Shown piece after piece: positions 23,452 through 33,740 of a DNA stretch of 64,000 nucleotides. The position numbers were made by a program, and so were the translations under genes. The DNA comes from Quatrionicoccus australiensis (GTDB lineage Bacteria; Pseudomonadota; Gammaproteobacteria; Burkholderiales; Rhodocyclaceae). The notes beneath the pieces were generated by a model that saw only the letters and a program-made list of their open reading frames with translations, was not told the DNA's origin and did no database searches. The stretch spans positions 2,647,001 to 2,711,000 of the forward strand of contig NZ_JAHBAH010000001.1 of assembly GCF_020510425.1 (NCBI RefSeq), read 5' to 3'. Each line of letters starts with the position of its first letter. Position 1 is the stretch's first letter.

Positions 23452-24387
23452 ATGTCCGCTCCTTCGAAGATTGTCATCGCTTCCCGCGAATCGCGCCTCG
23501 CCATGTGGCAGGCTGTTCATGTCCAGGGCCGTCTGGCCAGTCTGAATCCGGGGGCTGAGGTCATCATTCTAGGCATGACCACCAAGGGTGACCAGATTCT
23601 TGATCGGCCGCTCGCCGAAATCGGCGGCAAGGGCCTGTTCATCAAGGAACTCGAAGTCGCGATGCAGGAGGGCAAGGCCCACCTCGCCGTGCATTCGATG
23701 AAGGACGTGCCGATGGTGATGCCGGAAGGCTTCGTGCTGGCCGCCATCTCGGCGCGCGAGAATCCGCGCGATGCCTTTGTCTCGAACAAATACAACGGCC
23801 TCGACGAACTGCCGGCCGGTGCCGTGGTCGGCACCTCCAGCCTGCGCCGCGAAGCCATCCTGCGCGCCAAATATCCGCAACTGGTCATCAAGAGCCTGCG
23901 CGGCAATCTCGACACGCGCCTGAAAAAGCTCGACGCCGGCGAATACGACGCGATCATCCTGGCCGCCGCCGGCCTGATCCGCCTCGGCCTGGAAAACCGC
24001 ATCAAAACGGTGTTGACCGCTGAACAGTCGCTGCCGGCCCCCGGCCAGGGCGCGCTCGGCATCGAATTGCTCGACGGCGCCGCCAACATGCTCGATGTCG
24101 TCGCGCCGCTCAACGATCCGGAAACCGCCCACTGCGTCAAGGCCGAACGCGCCTTCTCGCGCGCCCTCGGCGGTTCCTGCCAGGTGCCGCTGGGCGGCTA
24201 CGCGATCATCGACAACGGCCAACTGTGGCTGCGCGGTTTCGTCGCCACCGCCGACGGCAAGGAAATGATCGCCGCCGAGTTGCGCGGCAATCCGGCCGAT
24301 GACGAAGCGCTCGGCCTGCAACTGGCCGCCACCCTGCGTGCCCAGGGCGCCGATGCCATCCTGGAAAAGCTCGCCCACTGCAAATAA
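23452..24387 (+). CDS. hemC: Hydroxymethylbilane synthase (porphobilinogen deaminase)
   Basis: 311 aa. Joins four porphobilinogen molecules into hydroxymethylbilane in the tetrapyrrole pathway. The dipyrromethane-cofactor Cys243 is in [11 protein letters not shown]. Other signatures are [17 protein letters not shown] with the catalytic Asp, GTSSLRR and RGNLDTRL. The start ATG at 23452 gives [15 protein letters not shown]. First gene of hemC-hemD-hemX-hemY; its stop overlaps the hemD start by one base (TAATG). Confidence 0.98.
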   Translation: MSAPSKIVIASRESRLAMWQAVHVQGRLASLNPGAEVIILGMTTKGDQILDRPLAEIGGKGLFIKELEVAMQEGKAHLAVHSMKDVPMVMPEGFVLAAISARENPRDAFVSNKYNGLDELPAGAVVGTSSLRREAILRAKYPQLVIKSLRGNLDTRLKKLDAGEYDAIILAAAGLIRLGLENRIKTVLTAEQSLPAPGQGALGIELLDGAANMLDVVAPLNDPETAHCVKAERAFSRALGGSCQVPLGGYAIIDNGQLWLRGFVATADGKEMIAAELRGNPADDEALGLQLAATLRAQGADAILEKLAHCK

Positions 24388-25169
24388 TGACTTCTGGCGG
24401 CCCGCTTGCCGGCCGAACCATCGTCGTTACCCGGCCCAGGGCGCAGGCAGCGCCGCTGGCCGAGGCGATTGCCGCCGCCGGCGGTAAGCCGCTGCTCTTC
24501 CCCCTGCTCGAAATTGCGCCGGCCGCCGATCCGGCGCCGCTGGCTGCGGCTGTTGCCGATTTGCCGCAATACAGCCTCGCCGTTTTCATCAGCCCGAATG
24601 CGGTCGACCATGCCGTACCGGCCATTTTGGCGCGCGGGGCGTGGCCGGCCGGCTTGCGTCCGGCGGCGGTCGGGCCGGGCACGGTCAAGGCCTTGGCGGC
24701 GCATGGCATCGCCAACTGCCTGGTGCCGGCAGAGCGCTTCGATTCGGAAGCCCTGCTTGAATTGCCGGAGCTTGCCGCCACAGCGGTCGACGGCCGGCGA
24801 GTGGCCATTTTTCGCGGCGACGGCGGCCGCGAATTGCTCGCCGATACCTTGCGCCAGCGCGGCGCGACGGTCGATTGCATTACCTGTTACCAGCGCTCCG
24901 GCCCGACTGCCGGCGCCGACGAATTGCTCGCCGCCTGGCGCGCCGGGCGGCTTGATGCGCTCACCGTGTCGAGCAGCGAAGGCCTGCGCCATCTGTGCGA
25001 ATTGCTCGACGGCGAAGGCATGGCCTGCCTGCGCGCCACGCCGCTTTTCGTGCCGCATGCCCGCATCGCCGAAAGTGCGCGGGCGCTCGGTCTCGACAAA
25101 ATTATCCTCACCGCAGCAGCGGACGCCGGCATCATCGCCGGTTTAGTTGCTTATAATTGGCTGGCATGA
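24387..25169 (+). CDS. hemD: Uroporphyrinogen-III synthase
   Basis: 260 aa. Closes hydroxymethylbilane to uroporphyrinogen III with inversion of ring D. The sequence is weakly conserved, as usual for HemD, but shows the two-domain pattern: IVVTRPRAQAAPLAEAI, AVFISPNAVDHAV, AVGPGTVKALAAHG, and in the second half VAIFRGDGGRELLADTLRQRGA and DALTVSSSEGLRHL. Position directly after hemC with a one-base overlap and before hemX makes the assignment firm. Confidence 0.95.
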   Translation: MTSGGPLAGRTIVVTRPRAQAAPLAEAIAAAGGKPLLFPLLEIAPAADPAPLAAAVADLPQYSLAVFISPNAVDHAVPAILARGAWPAGLRPAAVGPGTVKALAAHGIANCLVPAERFDSEALLELPELAATAVDGRRVAIFRGDGGRELLADTLRQRGATVDCITCYQRSGPTAGADELLAAWRAGRLDALTVSSSEGLRHLCELLDGEGMACLRATPLFVPHARIAESARALGLDKIILTAAADAGIIAGLVAYNWLA

Positions 25170-26188
25170 TGTCCGAAAACGATCAAACTCCCCCTCCCGC
25201 CGCGATGCCTGTTTCTGCTCCCACTCCCGTTTCCGCCCGTTCGGCCCGCTCTGCGATTGCGTTGGCGATTGCCGTCATCGCGCTGCTGCTGGCCGGCTGG
25301 CAATGGTTTGAAAGCCGTGCGCGGCTGGCCGATGTGGCTGCCGCCAGCCTGGAAGCGCGCGGTGCGCAAAAGGAAGTGCGCGAGCAGTTCGAGGCGCTGC
25401 AGGTCCGGCTGGGTGCGCTCGAAGGCCGCCTGAGCGAATTCCAGAGCCAGGGCGCCGCCTTGCAGGGGCTCTACCAGGAAATCGCACATAACCGCGAGGA
25501 TGCGACTCTGCTCGAAGTCGAGCAGGCGATCACGCTGGCCAGCCAGCAGCTGCAACTGGCCGGCAACGTGCCGGTCGCGGTGCTCGCCTTGCAGACCGCC
25601 GACCTGCGTCTGGCGCGTCTCGATCCGGCCCGTTACCTGCCGCTGCGCAAGGCGCTGGCCAAGGATCTGGCGCAGTTGAACGGCTTGGTCATGGTCGATG
25701 TGCCGGGTATCAGCCTGCGTCTCGAGCAGGTTCTGCTCAATGCCGACAAGTTGCCGCTGGTGGCGGACGGTCGACCTGTCGTCAAAGCCGAAAATGCCGC
25801 CCCGGCCGCGCCCCTCACTTGGTGGCAACGCCTGAGCGGTGCCGCCGGCGAAGAGTTCAAGGGCCTGGTGCGTATCCAGCGCTTCGACCGCAGCGAGCCG
25901 GTCCTGCTGGCACCCGGCCAGGACTTCTTCCTGCGCGAAAATCTCAAGCTGCGCCTGCTCAATGCCCGTCTGGCATTGCTCTCGCGTGATTCCTCCACCT
26001 TCCGCGCCGAACTGGCGGTCGCCCAGTCCTGGCTGACCCGCCATTTTGATGCCGCCGACAAGACCGTACAGGCAACCCAGGCCAGTTTGCGCCAGATGGC
26101 CGGCAGCGAACTGAACGCCACGCTGCCTGATCTCGGCGCCAGCCTGTCGGCGGTACGTGCCCTGCGCACCGGCAAGGAAAAGCGGTGA
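25166..26188 (+). CDS. hemX: HemX-family membrane protein
   Basis: 340 aa. A proline/alanine-rich N-terminus, one transmembrane helix (about 33-47, IALAIAVIALLLAGW) and a long, partly coiled-coil periplasmic domain (EVREQFEALQVRLGALEGRL, then LEVEQAITLASQQLQLAGN). These proteins are often annotated as uroporphyrin-III C-methyltransferase, but this one has no methyltransferase domain; the role is probably structural in haem synthesis. The ATG at 25166 overlaps the hemD stop as ATGA; the ATG at 25169 is equally possible. The next gene overlaps by 4 bp. Confidence 0.9.
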   Translation: MMSENDQTPPPAAMPVSAPTPVSARSARSAIALAIAVIALLLAGWQWFESRARLADVAAASLEARGAQKEVREQFEALQVRLGALEGRLSEFQSQGAALQGLYQEIAHNREDATLLEVEQAITLASQQLQLAGNVPVAVLALQTADLRLARLDPARYLPLRKALAKDLAQLNGLVMVDVPGISLRLEQVLLNADKLPLVADGRPVVKAENAAPAAPLTWWQRLSGAAGEEFKGLVRIQRFDRSEPVLLAPGQDFFLRENLKLRLLNARLALLSRDSSTFRAELAVAQSWLTRHFDAADKTVQATQASLRQMAGSELNATLPDLGASLSAVRALRTGKEKR

Positions 26189-27372
26189 AGAGCCTGTTCT
26201 GGATCCTGGCGCTGTTTGCCGCCGCCGTGGCGTTGGCGCTCGGCGCGCGCATGAATGACGGCTACCTGCTGCTGGTGCTGCCGCCCTGGCGCATCGAAAT
26301 CTCGCTCAACCTGTTCATCCTGCTGCTGGCACTCGGCTTTGTCGGGGTCTATGCCGCCCTGCGTACCTTCTTCCTGGCTGCCGGCATGCCGCAGCGGGCG
26401 CGCGAGTATCGCGAACGGCAGCAGAAGGCACGCGCTGCAGTGGTCTTCCAGGATGCGGTGCGCCTGCTCTTCGAAGGCCGTTTTGGCCAGGCCCTGAAAA
26501 AGGCGACCGAGGCGCATGCGGCCGGCACGGCACCCGGCCTGTCTGCGCTGATCGCGGCGCGCGCCGCACAGCGCATGCGCGAATCGGGCAAGCAGCGGGG
26601 CTGGATGCAGCGCGCCAAACTCGACGATCCGCGGACCGAAGCGGCGACGCTGATGCTCGAAGCCGAAATGATGAACGAGGCGCGCCGCTTTGATGAAGCG
26701 CTGGTCGCCCTGGAGCGTCTGCAGGCGACCCACGGTCGCCATATCGCCGCGCTGCGCCTGGAACTGCGGGCACGGCAGGGCGCCGGCGACTGGGATGGCG
26801 TGCTCAAGTTGGCGCGGCAACTGGCCAAACGTGATGCGCTGCCGCTCGAAGTGGTCAGTGAAATCAAGGTACAGGCGCACCTCGCCAATATTGCCCGGCA
26901 TGCCGGCGATCGCGGCGAGTTGAGCGCATACCTGCGCGGCATTGCCGCCGATGAGCGCAACTGGCGCATCGTTTTGGCCGCGGCGCGGGCGTTGACCGCG
27001 CTGGGCGCCGATGCCGAGGCGCAGAAACAGATCGAGTCGGTGCTCGCCGATGACGCGCTTGACGCCGCCTGGCAGCCGGAACTGCTGGTTATCTACGGTC
27101 GTCTGGCCGGTGGCGAGCAGACGGCCCGTATCGCCCGCGCCGAAGCCTGGCTGCGCCAGCATCCCGACGATGCCGTGCTGCTCCTGGCGCTGGGCCGGAT
27201 GTGCCTGCGCCAGCGCCTGTGGGGCAAGGCGCAGAGTTATCTTGAAGCATCGCTGGCCGTGGCGGAGTCGCAGGAAGCGCATCTCGAACTGGCCCGCCTG
27301 TTCGACCTGCTGGAACGCAGCGAAGAAGCCAACAAGCATTACCGGGCAAGTGCCAGATCAGAAGTGCATTAG
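26185..27372 (+). CDS. hemY: HemY-family TPR membrane protein
   Basis: 395 aa. Starts with GTG at 26185, overlapping the hemX stop as GTGA. Two transmembrane helices at about 4-20 and 42-63 flank a conserved GYLLLVLPPWRIEISL segment, typical of the proteobacterial HemY_N domain. The rest is helical TPR-like repeats (AATLMLEAEMMNEARRFDEAL, LALGRMCLRQRLWGKAQSYL). Not the protoporphyrinogen oxidase also called HemY in Gram-positives. The gene closes the hemCDXY operon. Confidence 0.92.
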   Translation: MKSLFWILALFAAAVALALGARMNDGYLLLVLPPWRIEISLNLFILLLALGFVGVYAALRTFFLAAGMPQRAREYRERQQKARAAVVFQDAVRLLFEGRFGQALKKATEAHAAGTAPGLSALIAARAAQRMRESGKQRGWMQRAKLDDPRTEAATLMLEAEMMNEARRFDEALVALERLQATHGRHIAALRLELRARQGAGDWDGVLKLARQLAKRDALPLEVVSEIKVQAHLANIARHAGDRGELSAYLRGIAADERNWRIVLAAARALTALGADAEAQKQIESVLADDALDAAWQPELLVIYGRLAGGEQTARIARAEAWLRQHPDDAVLLLALGRMCLRQRLWGKAQSYLEASLAVAESQEAHLELARLFDLLERSEEANKHYRASARSEVH

Positions 27373-27401
27373 CCTGAAATAAAACAGGAGCGAGGGGACA
27401 A

Positions 27402-27641
27402 ATGCTGAATATCGACATGCGCAAGATCTACAATTTTTATCCCCTCGACCCGGCACCGGATGCGGCGAGCCTGCCGAGTGGCGGCGATCTTTACTACGAA
27501 TGCACCGAATGCCAGGTCATCGTCAATTCGGTGCCGCACATCAAGGCGGCCTGCGCCTGCGGCAACCTGGCCGGCAGCGGCGGCAAGCTGGAGGTGAAAA
27601 ACCCGGAGCAGGTCCGGGTTGTGCGGGGCAAGCTGAAGTAG
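27402..27641 (+). CDS. Small conserved protein with Cys pairs
   Basis: 79 aa, unrecognised function. Contains ECTECQ and ACACGN motifs (four Cys spaced like a small zinc-binding or redox site), preceded by YNFYPLDPAPDA. A ribosome site GGAGCGAGGGG lies before the ATG. It follows hemY by 29 bp and may be the last gene of that transcript. The 16-copy GGATCGA repeat begins at its stop codon. Confidence 0.72.
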   Translation: MLNIDMRKIYNFYPLDPAPDAASLPSGGDLYYECTECQVIVNSVPHIKAACACGNLAGSGGKLEVKNPEQVRVVRGKLK

Positions 27642-27752
27642 GATCGAGGATCGAGGATCGAGGATCGAGGATCGAGGATCGAGGATCGAGGATCGAGGAT
27701 CGAGGATCGAGGATCGAGGATCGAGGATCGAGGATCGAGGATCGAGGATCGA
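27641..27752. repeat. Sixteen perfect tandem copies of GGATCGA
   Basis: 112 bp of an exact 7-bp repeat, each copy containing a GATC. It lies between the convergent 79-aa gene and hemF, starting at the former's stop codon. On the far side, CTCGATCCTGAATTCTGGATCC (27777-27798, reaching the hemF stop) is the inverted partner, so together they form a large hairpin-capable element. Related sequences occur at 33369-33509 and 38031-38107. Confidence 0.97.
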
Positions 27753-27797
27753 GGGCGGGTCTGCTTTTGCTGACAGCTCGATCCTGAATTCTGGATC

Positions 27798-28715
27798 CTA
27801 AATAGCCAGCCAGTCCTGCGGCTGCAGGAAGACTTCATACAATTCGGCTTCCGGCGTGCCGGCTTCCGGCTGCCAGTCGTAGCGCCATTTGACGATGGGC
27901 GGCAACGACATCAGGATGGATTCGGTGCGCCCGCCCGATTGCAGGCCGAACAGCGTGCCGCGGTCCCAAACCAGGTTGAACTCGACGTAGCGGCCGCGCC
28001 GGTAAGCCTGGAAGTCGCGTTCACGCTCGCCGTAAGGCATGTCGCGCCGCTTGCCCAGCACCGGCAGGTAAGCTTGGGTGAACGCATTGCCGACGGCCTG
28101 GGTCAGGCTGAAACAGCGCTCGAAATCGCCTTCGTTGAGGTCATCGAAGAAGACACCGCCGACGCCGCGCGGCTCGTTGCGGTGCTTGAGGAAAAAGTAG
28201 TCGTCGCACCAGGCCTTGTACTTCGGGTAGACCGCGGCGCCGAAGGGCGCCAGCGCATCCCGGCAGGTGCGGTGAAAATGGATCACATCTTCGCGTTGAC
28301 CGTAATAGGGCGTCATGTCCATGCCGCCGCCGAACCACCAGACGTCGGCTTCGCCTTCCTTGCGTGCGACGAAGCAGCGCACGTTCATGTGTGCCGTCGG
28401 GCAATACGGATTGCGCGGATGCAGGACCAGCGAGACGCCCATCGCTTCCCAGGAACGGCCGGCCAGTTGCGGCCGGACGGCGGTTGCTGAGGCGGGCAGC
28501 GAGGTGCCGGTAACGTGCGAGAAATTGACGCCGCCGCGCTCGAAGAAGTTGCCTTCCTCGATCAGGCGCGAGGTGCCGCCGCCGCCTTCCGGGCGAACCC
28601 AGCTGTCGGTGCGAAAGGCTGAGCCGTCAAAGGCCTCCAGTTCGCTGACGATACGGCTTTGCAGTTCGGTAAAGAAGGCCTTGAGGCGGGCGGTGGGGAT
28701 GTTTTGTTCAGACAT
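27798..28715 (-). CDS. hemF: Oxygen-dependent coproporphyrinogen-III oxidase
   Basis: 305 aa. Converts coproporphyrinogen III to protoporphyrinogen IX using O2, so haem synthesis is at least partly aerobic. Signatures are [48 protein letters not shown] and the C-terminal [21 protein letters not shown]. The start ATG at 28715 gives [14 protein letters not shown]; it overlaps the stop region of the upstream diguanylate-cyclase gene by 8 bp. Convergent to the hemCDXY operon. Confidence 0.97.
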   Translation of the reverse strand: MSEQNIPTARLKAFFTELQSRIVSELEAFDGSAFRTDSWVRPEGGGGTSRLIEEGNFFERGGVNFSHVTGTSLPASATAVRPQLAGRSWEAMGVSLVLHPRNPYCPTAHMNVRCFVARKEGEADVWWFGGGMDMTPYYGQREDVIHFHRTCRDALAPFGAAVYPKYKAWCDDYFFLKHRNEPRGVGGVFFDDLNEGDFERCFSLTQAVGNAFTQAYLPVLGKRRDMPYGERERDFQAYRRGRYVEFNLVWDRGTLFGLQSGGRTESILMSLPPIVKWRYDWQPEAGTPEAELYEVFLQPQDWLAI

Positions 28716-30351
28716 TTTTGTTGTTCGCGGGGAGTGAAGGGGCGGCATAAACCGCATAGCGATTGCGCCCGGCCGCCTTGGCGCGGTACATCGCGACATC
28801 GGCCTGGCTCATCAGCTGGCTGGCGGTTACCGATTCTGCCTGCTGCTTTTCACAGATGACAATGCCGATCGAGGTGGTGACCGTGAGGGCGAGATCGCCA
28901 ATGATGATCGGTTGGGCCAGCGCATGCAGGCAGGTTTCGGCAACGCGTTCGGCGGCTTCGAGCGGGTTGTCGGCCGGGCTGAGGATGATCAGGAACTCGT
29001 CGCCACCGAGGCGGCCGACCGTGTCGGCGGTACGTACGCTGTCGCTTAGGCGACGGGCAATTTCGATCAGCAGCAGGTCGCCGACCTGATGGCCGTGGTT
29101 GTCGTTGACTGTCTTGAAACCGTCCAGGTCAAGAAAAAGCACTGCCATGCTGTGCTGGATGCGGGGCATCTGCTTCAGGCCGTTCTCGAGGCGGTCGGTG
29201 AGCAGCAGACGGTTGGGCAGGCCGGTCAGGACATCGTGATGCGCCATTTCAGCGAGGCGGTATTCCTGCTCCTGCAGTTTGCCCTGCAGGCGGTTGAAGC
29301 TGTTGGCGACGTCGGCCACTTCATCAGCAGAGCGGGCTTCGACCGGGTGCATCGGGCGGGTGCCTTCCGCCATGCTGTGCAATTCGCCGGCCAGCGTGGC
29401 GAGCGGTTGCAGCAGGCGGCTCAGCGCGGCGAGCAGCATCACGACTATCGGCAGCGCCAGCAGGGCGGTGATCAGCAGCAGGTTGCGCAGGGTGTTGGCA
29501 ACGGTAGCAAAGGCTTCCTTGCCCGGTTGCCGGGCGATCAGCAGCCAGCGCGGCTGGGGTACCCCGACAATGGCCACGAGTTCCTCTTCGCCCGCAGCAT
29601 TGGTGATGATGCGGATGCCACGCATGCCGTTGATTGCCTGGTCGATGATCGGATCTTTGCCGGTGTCAGGCAGGGGGGTAACCGCCGTGCTCTTCTCCGA
29701 GGTCAGTGCGTAGATGCGGTGGCGTGGCGAGATCAGCTGGTAACTGCCCTGGGTGCCCGGCCTCACGCCCTGGATCAGGTCGAGAAAGCCGGGTGTAGCC
29801 AGCGGCGTCACGCCGGCCAGGATGCCGAGCAGATTGTTTTGCGGGTCGAAGATGGGGACGGCGACGACCAGTGCGGGCTCCTGCGTGGCACGGGCGATCA
29901 GGGGCTTGCTGACGACGGTTTCACGGCTGGCGATGACGTCGATGAACCAGTCGCGGTCGGTAAAGGACTTGGGGCGCGTTTTCAGGTGCGGCGTGTCGGC
30001 CAGGGTGGGGCCGCCATCGGGCGGGATGACCATCAACCCGATCGGGAACAGGGTGTGGATGGCCTTGCGGTCTTCCAGCCAGATTTGCAGCGCCGCCGGG
30101 TTGGTGAACAGCGCGGGCGGCATGTTGAGCGCAACGCGCTTGAGGCTTTCGCGGCGCAGCGTGATCTTGCCGTCGATGTCGCGGGCAATGTAGTTGGCCG
30201 CGGTGAGTTGCTGCTGGGAGACAAGATCCTGCATGTCGTCATGCAGGATCTTGGTGGCAAACAGCGAAATCAGCGTGATACCGGCCAGAAGCAGCAGGCC
30301 GGCAACGACAGCAATCCTTGTCTTGAGACTGCTGCCGAAGTGCAAGATCAT
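28708..30351 (-). CDS. Membrane diguanylate cyclase with dCache-type sensor, HAMP and GGDEF
   Basis: 547 aa. Makes cyclic di-GMP from GTP. One transmembrane helix near residue 12-32, a periplasmic Cache sensor of about 250 residues ([21 protein letters not shown]), a second helix at about 290-312, HAMP, then GGDEF with intact active site RLGGDEF and the NGHQVGD/DLDGFK nucleotide motifs. The I-site RxxD is not evident ([14 protein letters not shown] has RTAD five residues before, which would fit). No EAL domain. The signal is unknown. Confidence 0.94.
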   Translation of the reverse strand: MILHFGSSLKTRIAVVAGLLLLAGITLISLFATKILHDDMQDLVSQQQLTAANYIARDIDGKITLRRESLKRVALNMPPALFTNPAALQIWLEDRKAIHTLFPIGLMVIPPDGGPTLADTPHLKTRPKSFTDRDWFIDVIASRETVVSKPLIARATQEPALVVAVPIFDPQNNLLGILAGVTPLATPGFLDLIQGVRPGTQGSYQLISPRHRIYALTSEKSTAVTPLPDTGKDPIIDQAINGMRGIRIITNAAGEEELVAIVGVPQPRWLLIARQPGKEAFATVANTLRNLLLITALLALPIVVMLLAALSRLLQPLATLAGELHSMAEGTRPMHPVEARSADEVADVANSFNRLQGKLQEQEYRLAEMAHHDVLTGLPNRLLLTDRLENGLKQMPRIQHSMAVLFLDLDGFKTVNDNHGHQVGDLLLIEIARRLSDSVRTADTVGRLGGDEFLIILSPADNPLEAAERVAETCLHALAQPIIIGDLALTVTTSIGIVICEKQQAESVTASQLMSQADVAMYRAKAAGRNRYAVYAAPSLPANNKNV

Positions 30352-30363
30352 TGCGCCGGCAAC

Positions 30364-31641
30364 TTAGCGGGAAATGGCGCGGTAGCCAATGTCCTTGCGG
30401 AACTGCATGCCATCGAAGTGGATCTGCACAGCCGATTCGTAAGCCAGCTTCTGCGCCAGCTTGACGTTCTCGCCCAGCGCCGTGACACAGAGCACGCGGC
30501 CGCCGTTAGTCACCACCTGGCCGTCGGCATCGGTCGTGCCGGCGTGGAAAACGTGGGCGTCCTCGCCAAAGCTGTTGCCGTTCGGCAGACCGGTGATCTG
30601 GTCGCCCTTCTTCGGGCTGTCGGGGTAATTGGCGGCAGCGAGCACGACGCCCAGCGCGACGCGGCGATCCCATTCGGCTTCGACGGTGTCGAGCGTGCCG
30701 TCGATGGCGTGTTCGAGCAGATCGACGAAATCGGACTTGAGGCGCATCAGGATCGGCTGGGTTTCCGGGTCGCCCATGCGGCAGTTGAATTCCAGGGTCT
30801 TGACCGTGCCGTCCTTGTTGATCATCAGGCCGGCGTAGAGGAAGCCGGTGAACGGAATGCCGTCGGCCGCCATGCCGCGTACGGTCGGCAGGATGATTTC
30901 GCGCATGGCCTTGGCATGCACTTCCGGCGTCACGCAGGGCGCAGGGGAGTAAGCGCCCATGCCGCCGGTGTTGGGGCCGGTGTCGCCGTCGCCGATGCGC
31001 TTGTGGTCCTGGCTGGAAGCCAGGGCGAGCACGTTCTTGCCATCGACCATGACGATGAAGCTGGCTTCCTCGCCGTCGAGAAATTCCTCGATGACGACGC
31101 GGGCACCGGCATCGCCCAGCTTGTTGCCGGACAGCATGTCGTCGATCGCGGCATGCGCTTCTTCCAGGCTCATGGCAACGACGACGCCCTTGCCGGCGGC
31201 CAGGCCGTCAGCCTTGATGACGATCGGTGCGCCTTTTGCATCGATGTAGGCGTGCGCAGCGGTCGACTCGGTAAATGTGGCAAATTCCGCGGTCGGAATG
31301 TTGTGGCGGGCCATGAAGCGCTTGGCGAAATCCTTGGAGGATTCGAGCTGGGCGGCTTCCTTGGTCGGGCCGAAGATTTTCAGGCCACGGGCGCGGAAGA
31401 CATTCACCACGCCGGCTGCCAGCGGCGCTTCCGGGCCGACCACGGTCAGGTGGATCTTGTTCTGCTCGGCAAAATCCGCCAGTGCCACCGGATCGGTGAT
31501 GTTGATGTTTTCCAGCTCATGCTCGCGCGCCGTGCCGGCATTGCCGGGGGCGACGAAAACCTTCTGCATGCCGGGCGTCTTGGCGAGGCGCCAGGCCATG
31601 GCGTGCTCACGGCCGCCGGAACCGATGACTAGTAGATTCAT
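30364..31641 (-). CDS. purD: Phosphoribosylamine-glycine ligase (GAR synthetase)
   Basis: 425 aa ATP-grasp enzyme of purine synthesis: phosphoribosylamine plus glycine plus ATP to GAR. Motifs are the N-terminal VIGSGGREHAMAWRL, VGPEAPLAAGVV, ADGLAAGKGV (ATP-binding) and EFNCRMGDPETQPIL. Downstream of purH on the same strand with a 132-bp gap, so the two are probably one purine transcript, with fis-dusB upstream. Confidence 0.98.
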   Translation of the reverse strand: MNLLVIGSGGREHAMAWRLAKTPGMQKVFVAPGNAGTAREHELENINITDPVALADFAEQNKIHLTVVGPEAPLAAGVVNVFRARGLKIFGPTKEAAQLESSKDFAKRFMARHNIPTAEFATFTESTAAHAYIDAKGAPIVIKADGLAAGKGVVVAMSLEEAHAAIDDMLSGNKLGDAGARVVIEEFLDGEEASFIVMVDGKNVLALASSQDHKRIGDGDTGPNTGGMGAYSPAPCVTPEVHAKAMREIILPTVRGMAADGIPFTGFLYAGLMINKDGTVKTLEFNCRMGDPETQPILMRLKSDFVDLLEHAIDGTLDTVEAEWDRRVALGVVLAAANYPDSPKKGDQITGLPNGNSFGEDAHVFHAGTTDADGQVVTNGGRVLCVTALGENVKLAQKLAYESAVQIHFDGMQFRKDIGYRAISR

Positions 31642-31773
31642 GGGGTGTTTCCTTGTCGTTATATCCGAGGCGATTTCGTGGCCGGCAAGGCCGTGACGCG
31701 AAGACGAGCCGAAGACAGTGCTGTTGCACGGCGAGGCGAAGTCGACAAAGTCACGGCGTGGCCGGGCGCGAAA

Positions 31774-33366
31774 TCAGTGGCGGAAGTGGCGGGCGCCGGT
31801 GAACACCATCGCAATGCCGTGTTCGTCGGCGGCTGCAATGACTTCCTCGTCGCGCATCGAGCCACCCGGCTGGATGACTGCCTTGGCGCCTGCTTCGGCC
31901 AGCACGTCGACACCGTCACGGAACGGGAAGAAGGCATCGGATGCGACGACCGAGCCGGCCAGGTCGAGACCGGCATGCTGTGCCTTGATGCTGGCGATCT
32001 TGGTCGAATCGACGCGGCTCATCTGGCCGGCGCCGACGCCCAGCGTCATGCCGTTGCCGCAGAAGACGATGGCGTTCGACTTGACGAACTTGGCGACGCG
32101 CTCGGCGAAGAGCAGGTCTTCGATCTGCTGCGCGGTAGGCTGTACCTTGGTGACGATCTTCAGGCCGGAGGCCTGGGCCGTGAAGTTGTCCGGCGTCTGG
32201 ACGAGCAGGCCACCGCCGACACGCTTGTATTCGAGGGCGTTGAGTTGGCGCGAGATCGGCACGACCAGCACGCGCAGGTTGGCCTTGGCGGCCAGCGCAG
32301 CCTTGGCTTCGGCGGTGAAGGCCGGGGCGATCAGCACTTCGACGAAGTGCTTGCGCTCGTTCATGGCGTTGACGACATCCATGCCGACTTCGCCGTTGAA
32401 GGCGATGATGCCGCCGAAGGCCGAGGTCGAATCGGTCTTGAACGACTTTTCGTAGGCGCCGAGCAGGGTGCCGTCGACGGCGACGCCACACGGGTTGGCA
32501 TGCTTGACGATGACACAGGCCGGGGCATCGAAGGACTTGACGCATTCCCAGGCGGCGTCGGAGTCGGCGATGTTGTTGTAGGACAACTCCTTGCCCTGCA
32601 ACTGGGTGTAGGCGGCGATGCTGCCGGCGACCGGGTTGGTTTCGCGGTAGAAGGCGGCCGACTGATGCGAGTTCTCGCCGTAACGCAGGATTTCCGTGCG
32701 GTCAAAAGCCAGTTGCAGCTTGGCCGGGAAGATGGCCGGAACCGGCGCGGCTTCGGCCGGCTTGGCTTCAGCGCCGTCGTCGAGGCCGGTCAGCCAGTTG
32801 GCGATCATGCTGTCGTAGCGGGCGGTGTGGGTGAAGGCCTTCTTGGCCAGACCGAAGCGGGTCGCCAGTTGCAGGGCGCCGCCGTTGGCTTTCATCTCGG
32901 CGAGCAGCGGGGCGTAGTCTTCCGGATCGGTGACGATGGACACGCCGTTGTAGTTCTTGGCCGAAGAACGGACCATGGCCGGGCCGCCGATATCGATGTT
33001 CTCGATCGCATCTTCCAGCGTCACACCGGCCTTGGCGATGGTCGCCGCAAACGGGTAGAGATTGACGCAGACCAGGTCGATCATCGGAATGCCGTGCTGT
33101 TCGATGGTCGCCAGGTGTTCCGGCAGGTCGCGACGCGCCAGGATGCCGCCGTGTACCTTCGGGTGCAGCGTCTTGACGCGGCCGTCGAGCATTTCCGGGA
33201 AGCCGGTGTAGTCGCCGATTTCGGTAACGCTCAAGCCGGCATCGCGCAGCATTTTCGCGGTACCGCCGGTGGACAGCAGCTTGACGCCTTGGGCGGCAAG
33301 GCCCTGGGCGAATTCGAGAACACCCGTCTTGTCGGAGACGGAAATCAGCGCTTGTTTGATGGTCAT
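31774..33366 (-). CDS. purH: Bifunctional AICAR transformylase / IMP cyclohydrolase
   Basis: 530 aa, the full two-domain length, catalysing the last two steps of IMP synthesis. The N-terminal cyclohydrolase part has [27 protein letters not shown] and [14 protein letters not shown]. The transformylase part has the catalytic Lys-His of KHANPCGVA and the [24 protein letters not shown] end. The C-terminus RHFRH is normal. purH-purD order is as in many proteobacteria. Confidence 0.98.
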   Translation of the reverse strand: MTIKQALISVSDKTGVLEFAQGLAAQGVKLLSTGGTAKMLRDAGLSVTEIGDYTGFPEMLDGRVKTLHPKVHGGILARRDLPEHLATIEQHGIPMIDLVCVNLYPFAATIAKAGVTLEDAIENIDIGGPAMVRSSAKNYNGVSIVTDPEDYAPLLAEMKANGGALQLATRFGLAKKAFTHTARYDSMIANWLTGLDDGAEAKPAEAAPVPAIFPAKLQLAFDRTEILRYGENSHQSAAFYRETNPVAGSIAAYTQLQGKELSYNNIADSDAAWECVKSFDAPACVIVKHANPCGVAVDGTLLGAYEKSFKTDSTSAFGGIIAFNGEVGMDVVNAMNERKHFVEVLIAPAFTAEAKAALAAKANLRVLVVPISRQLNALEYKRVGGGLLVQTPDNFTAQASGLKIVTKVQPTAQQIEDLLFAERVAKFVKSNAIVFCGNGMTLGVGAGQMSRVDSTKIASIKAQHAGLDLAGSVVASDAFFPFRDGVDVLAEAGAKAVIQPGGSMRDEEVIAAADEHGIAMVFTGARHFRH

Positions 33367-33368
33367 AT

Positions 33369-33509
33369 TAGGATCGAGTGATTAGGAATTAGGAACGAGT
33401 GGTTAGGATCGAGGATCGAGTGATTAGGATTCAGGATCGAGTTGCCTAGGAGTTAGGGTGCCTACTAACAGCTAATGGCTGGATCCTCGATCCTGGAAGC
33501 TTGATCCTA
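33369..33509. repeat. GGATCGAG-type intergenic element between purH and fis
   Basis: The left part carries several variants of GGATCGAG, GATTAGGA and AGGATTCAGGATCGAG (33369-33441); the right part is the inverted GGATCCTCGATCCTGG...TTGATCCTAG (33481-33509), which runs into the fis stop codon at 33507. Same words and layout as the elements at 27641-27798 and 38031-38107. Confidence 0.8.
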
Positions 33510-33740
33510 GAGCAACTGGTGTTCGGTAAGTTTCTTGCGCAGGGTGTTGCGGTTGATGCCGAGCATCTCGGCGGCCAGCGTCTGGTTGCTGCCGGCCTTG
33601 GCCAGAACGACCTCGAGCATCGGCTTTTCGACGCTGCGCAGGACCATGTCATAGATCGCGCCCGGTTTTTCCCCATCCAGGTCGCGGAAGTACTGCTCCA
33701 GTGCGTTGATCACGCACCGCCCCAAATCATGTTGGCTCAT
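33507..33740 (-). CDS. fis: Fis-family DNA-binding protein
   Basis: 77 aa, the short betaproteobacterial form. The C-terminal helix-turn-helix is intact: LAKAGSNQTLAAEMLGINRNTLRKKL. Nucleoid-associated regulator of growth-linked genes. Its start overlaps the dusB stop by 4 bp, the classic dusB-fis operon. Confidence 0.96.
   Translation of the reverse strand: MSQHDLGRCVINALEQYFRDLDGEKPGAIYDMVLRSVEKPMLEVVLAKAGSNQTLAAEMLGINRNTLRKKLTEHQLL

Noticed and set aside
27641..27752. CRISPR array
   Set aside because: The repeat is only 7 bp and strictly tandem, with no spacers.
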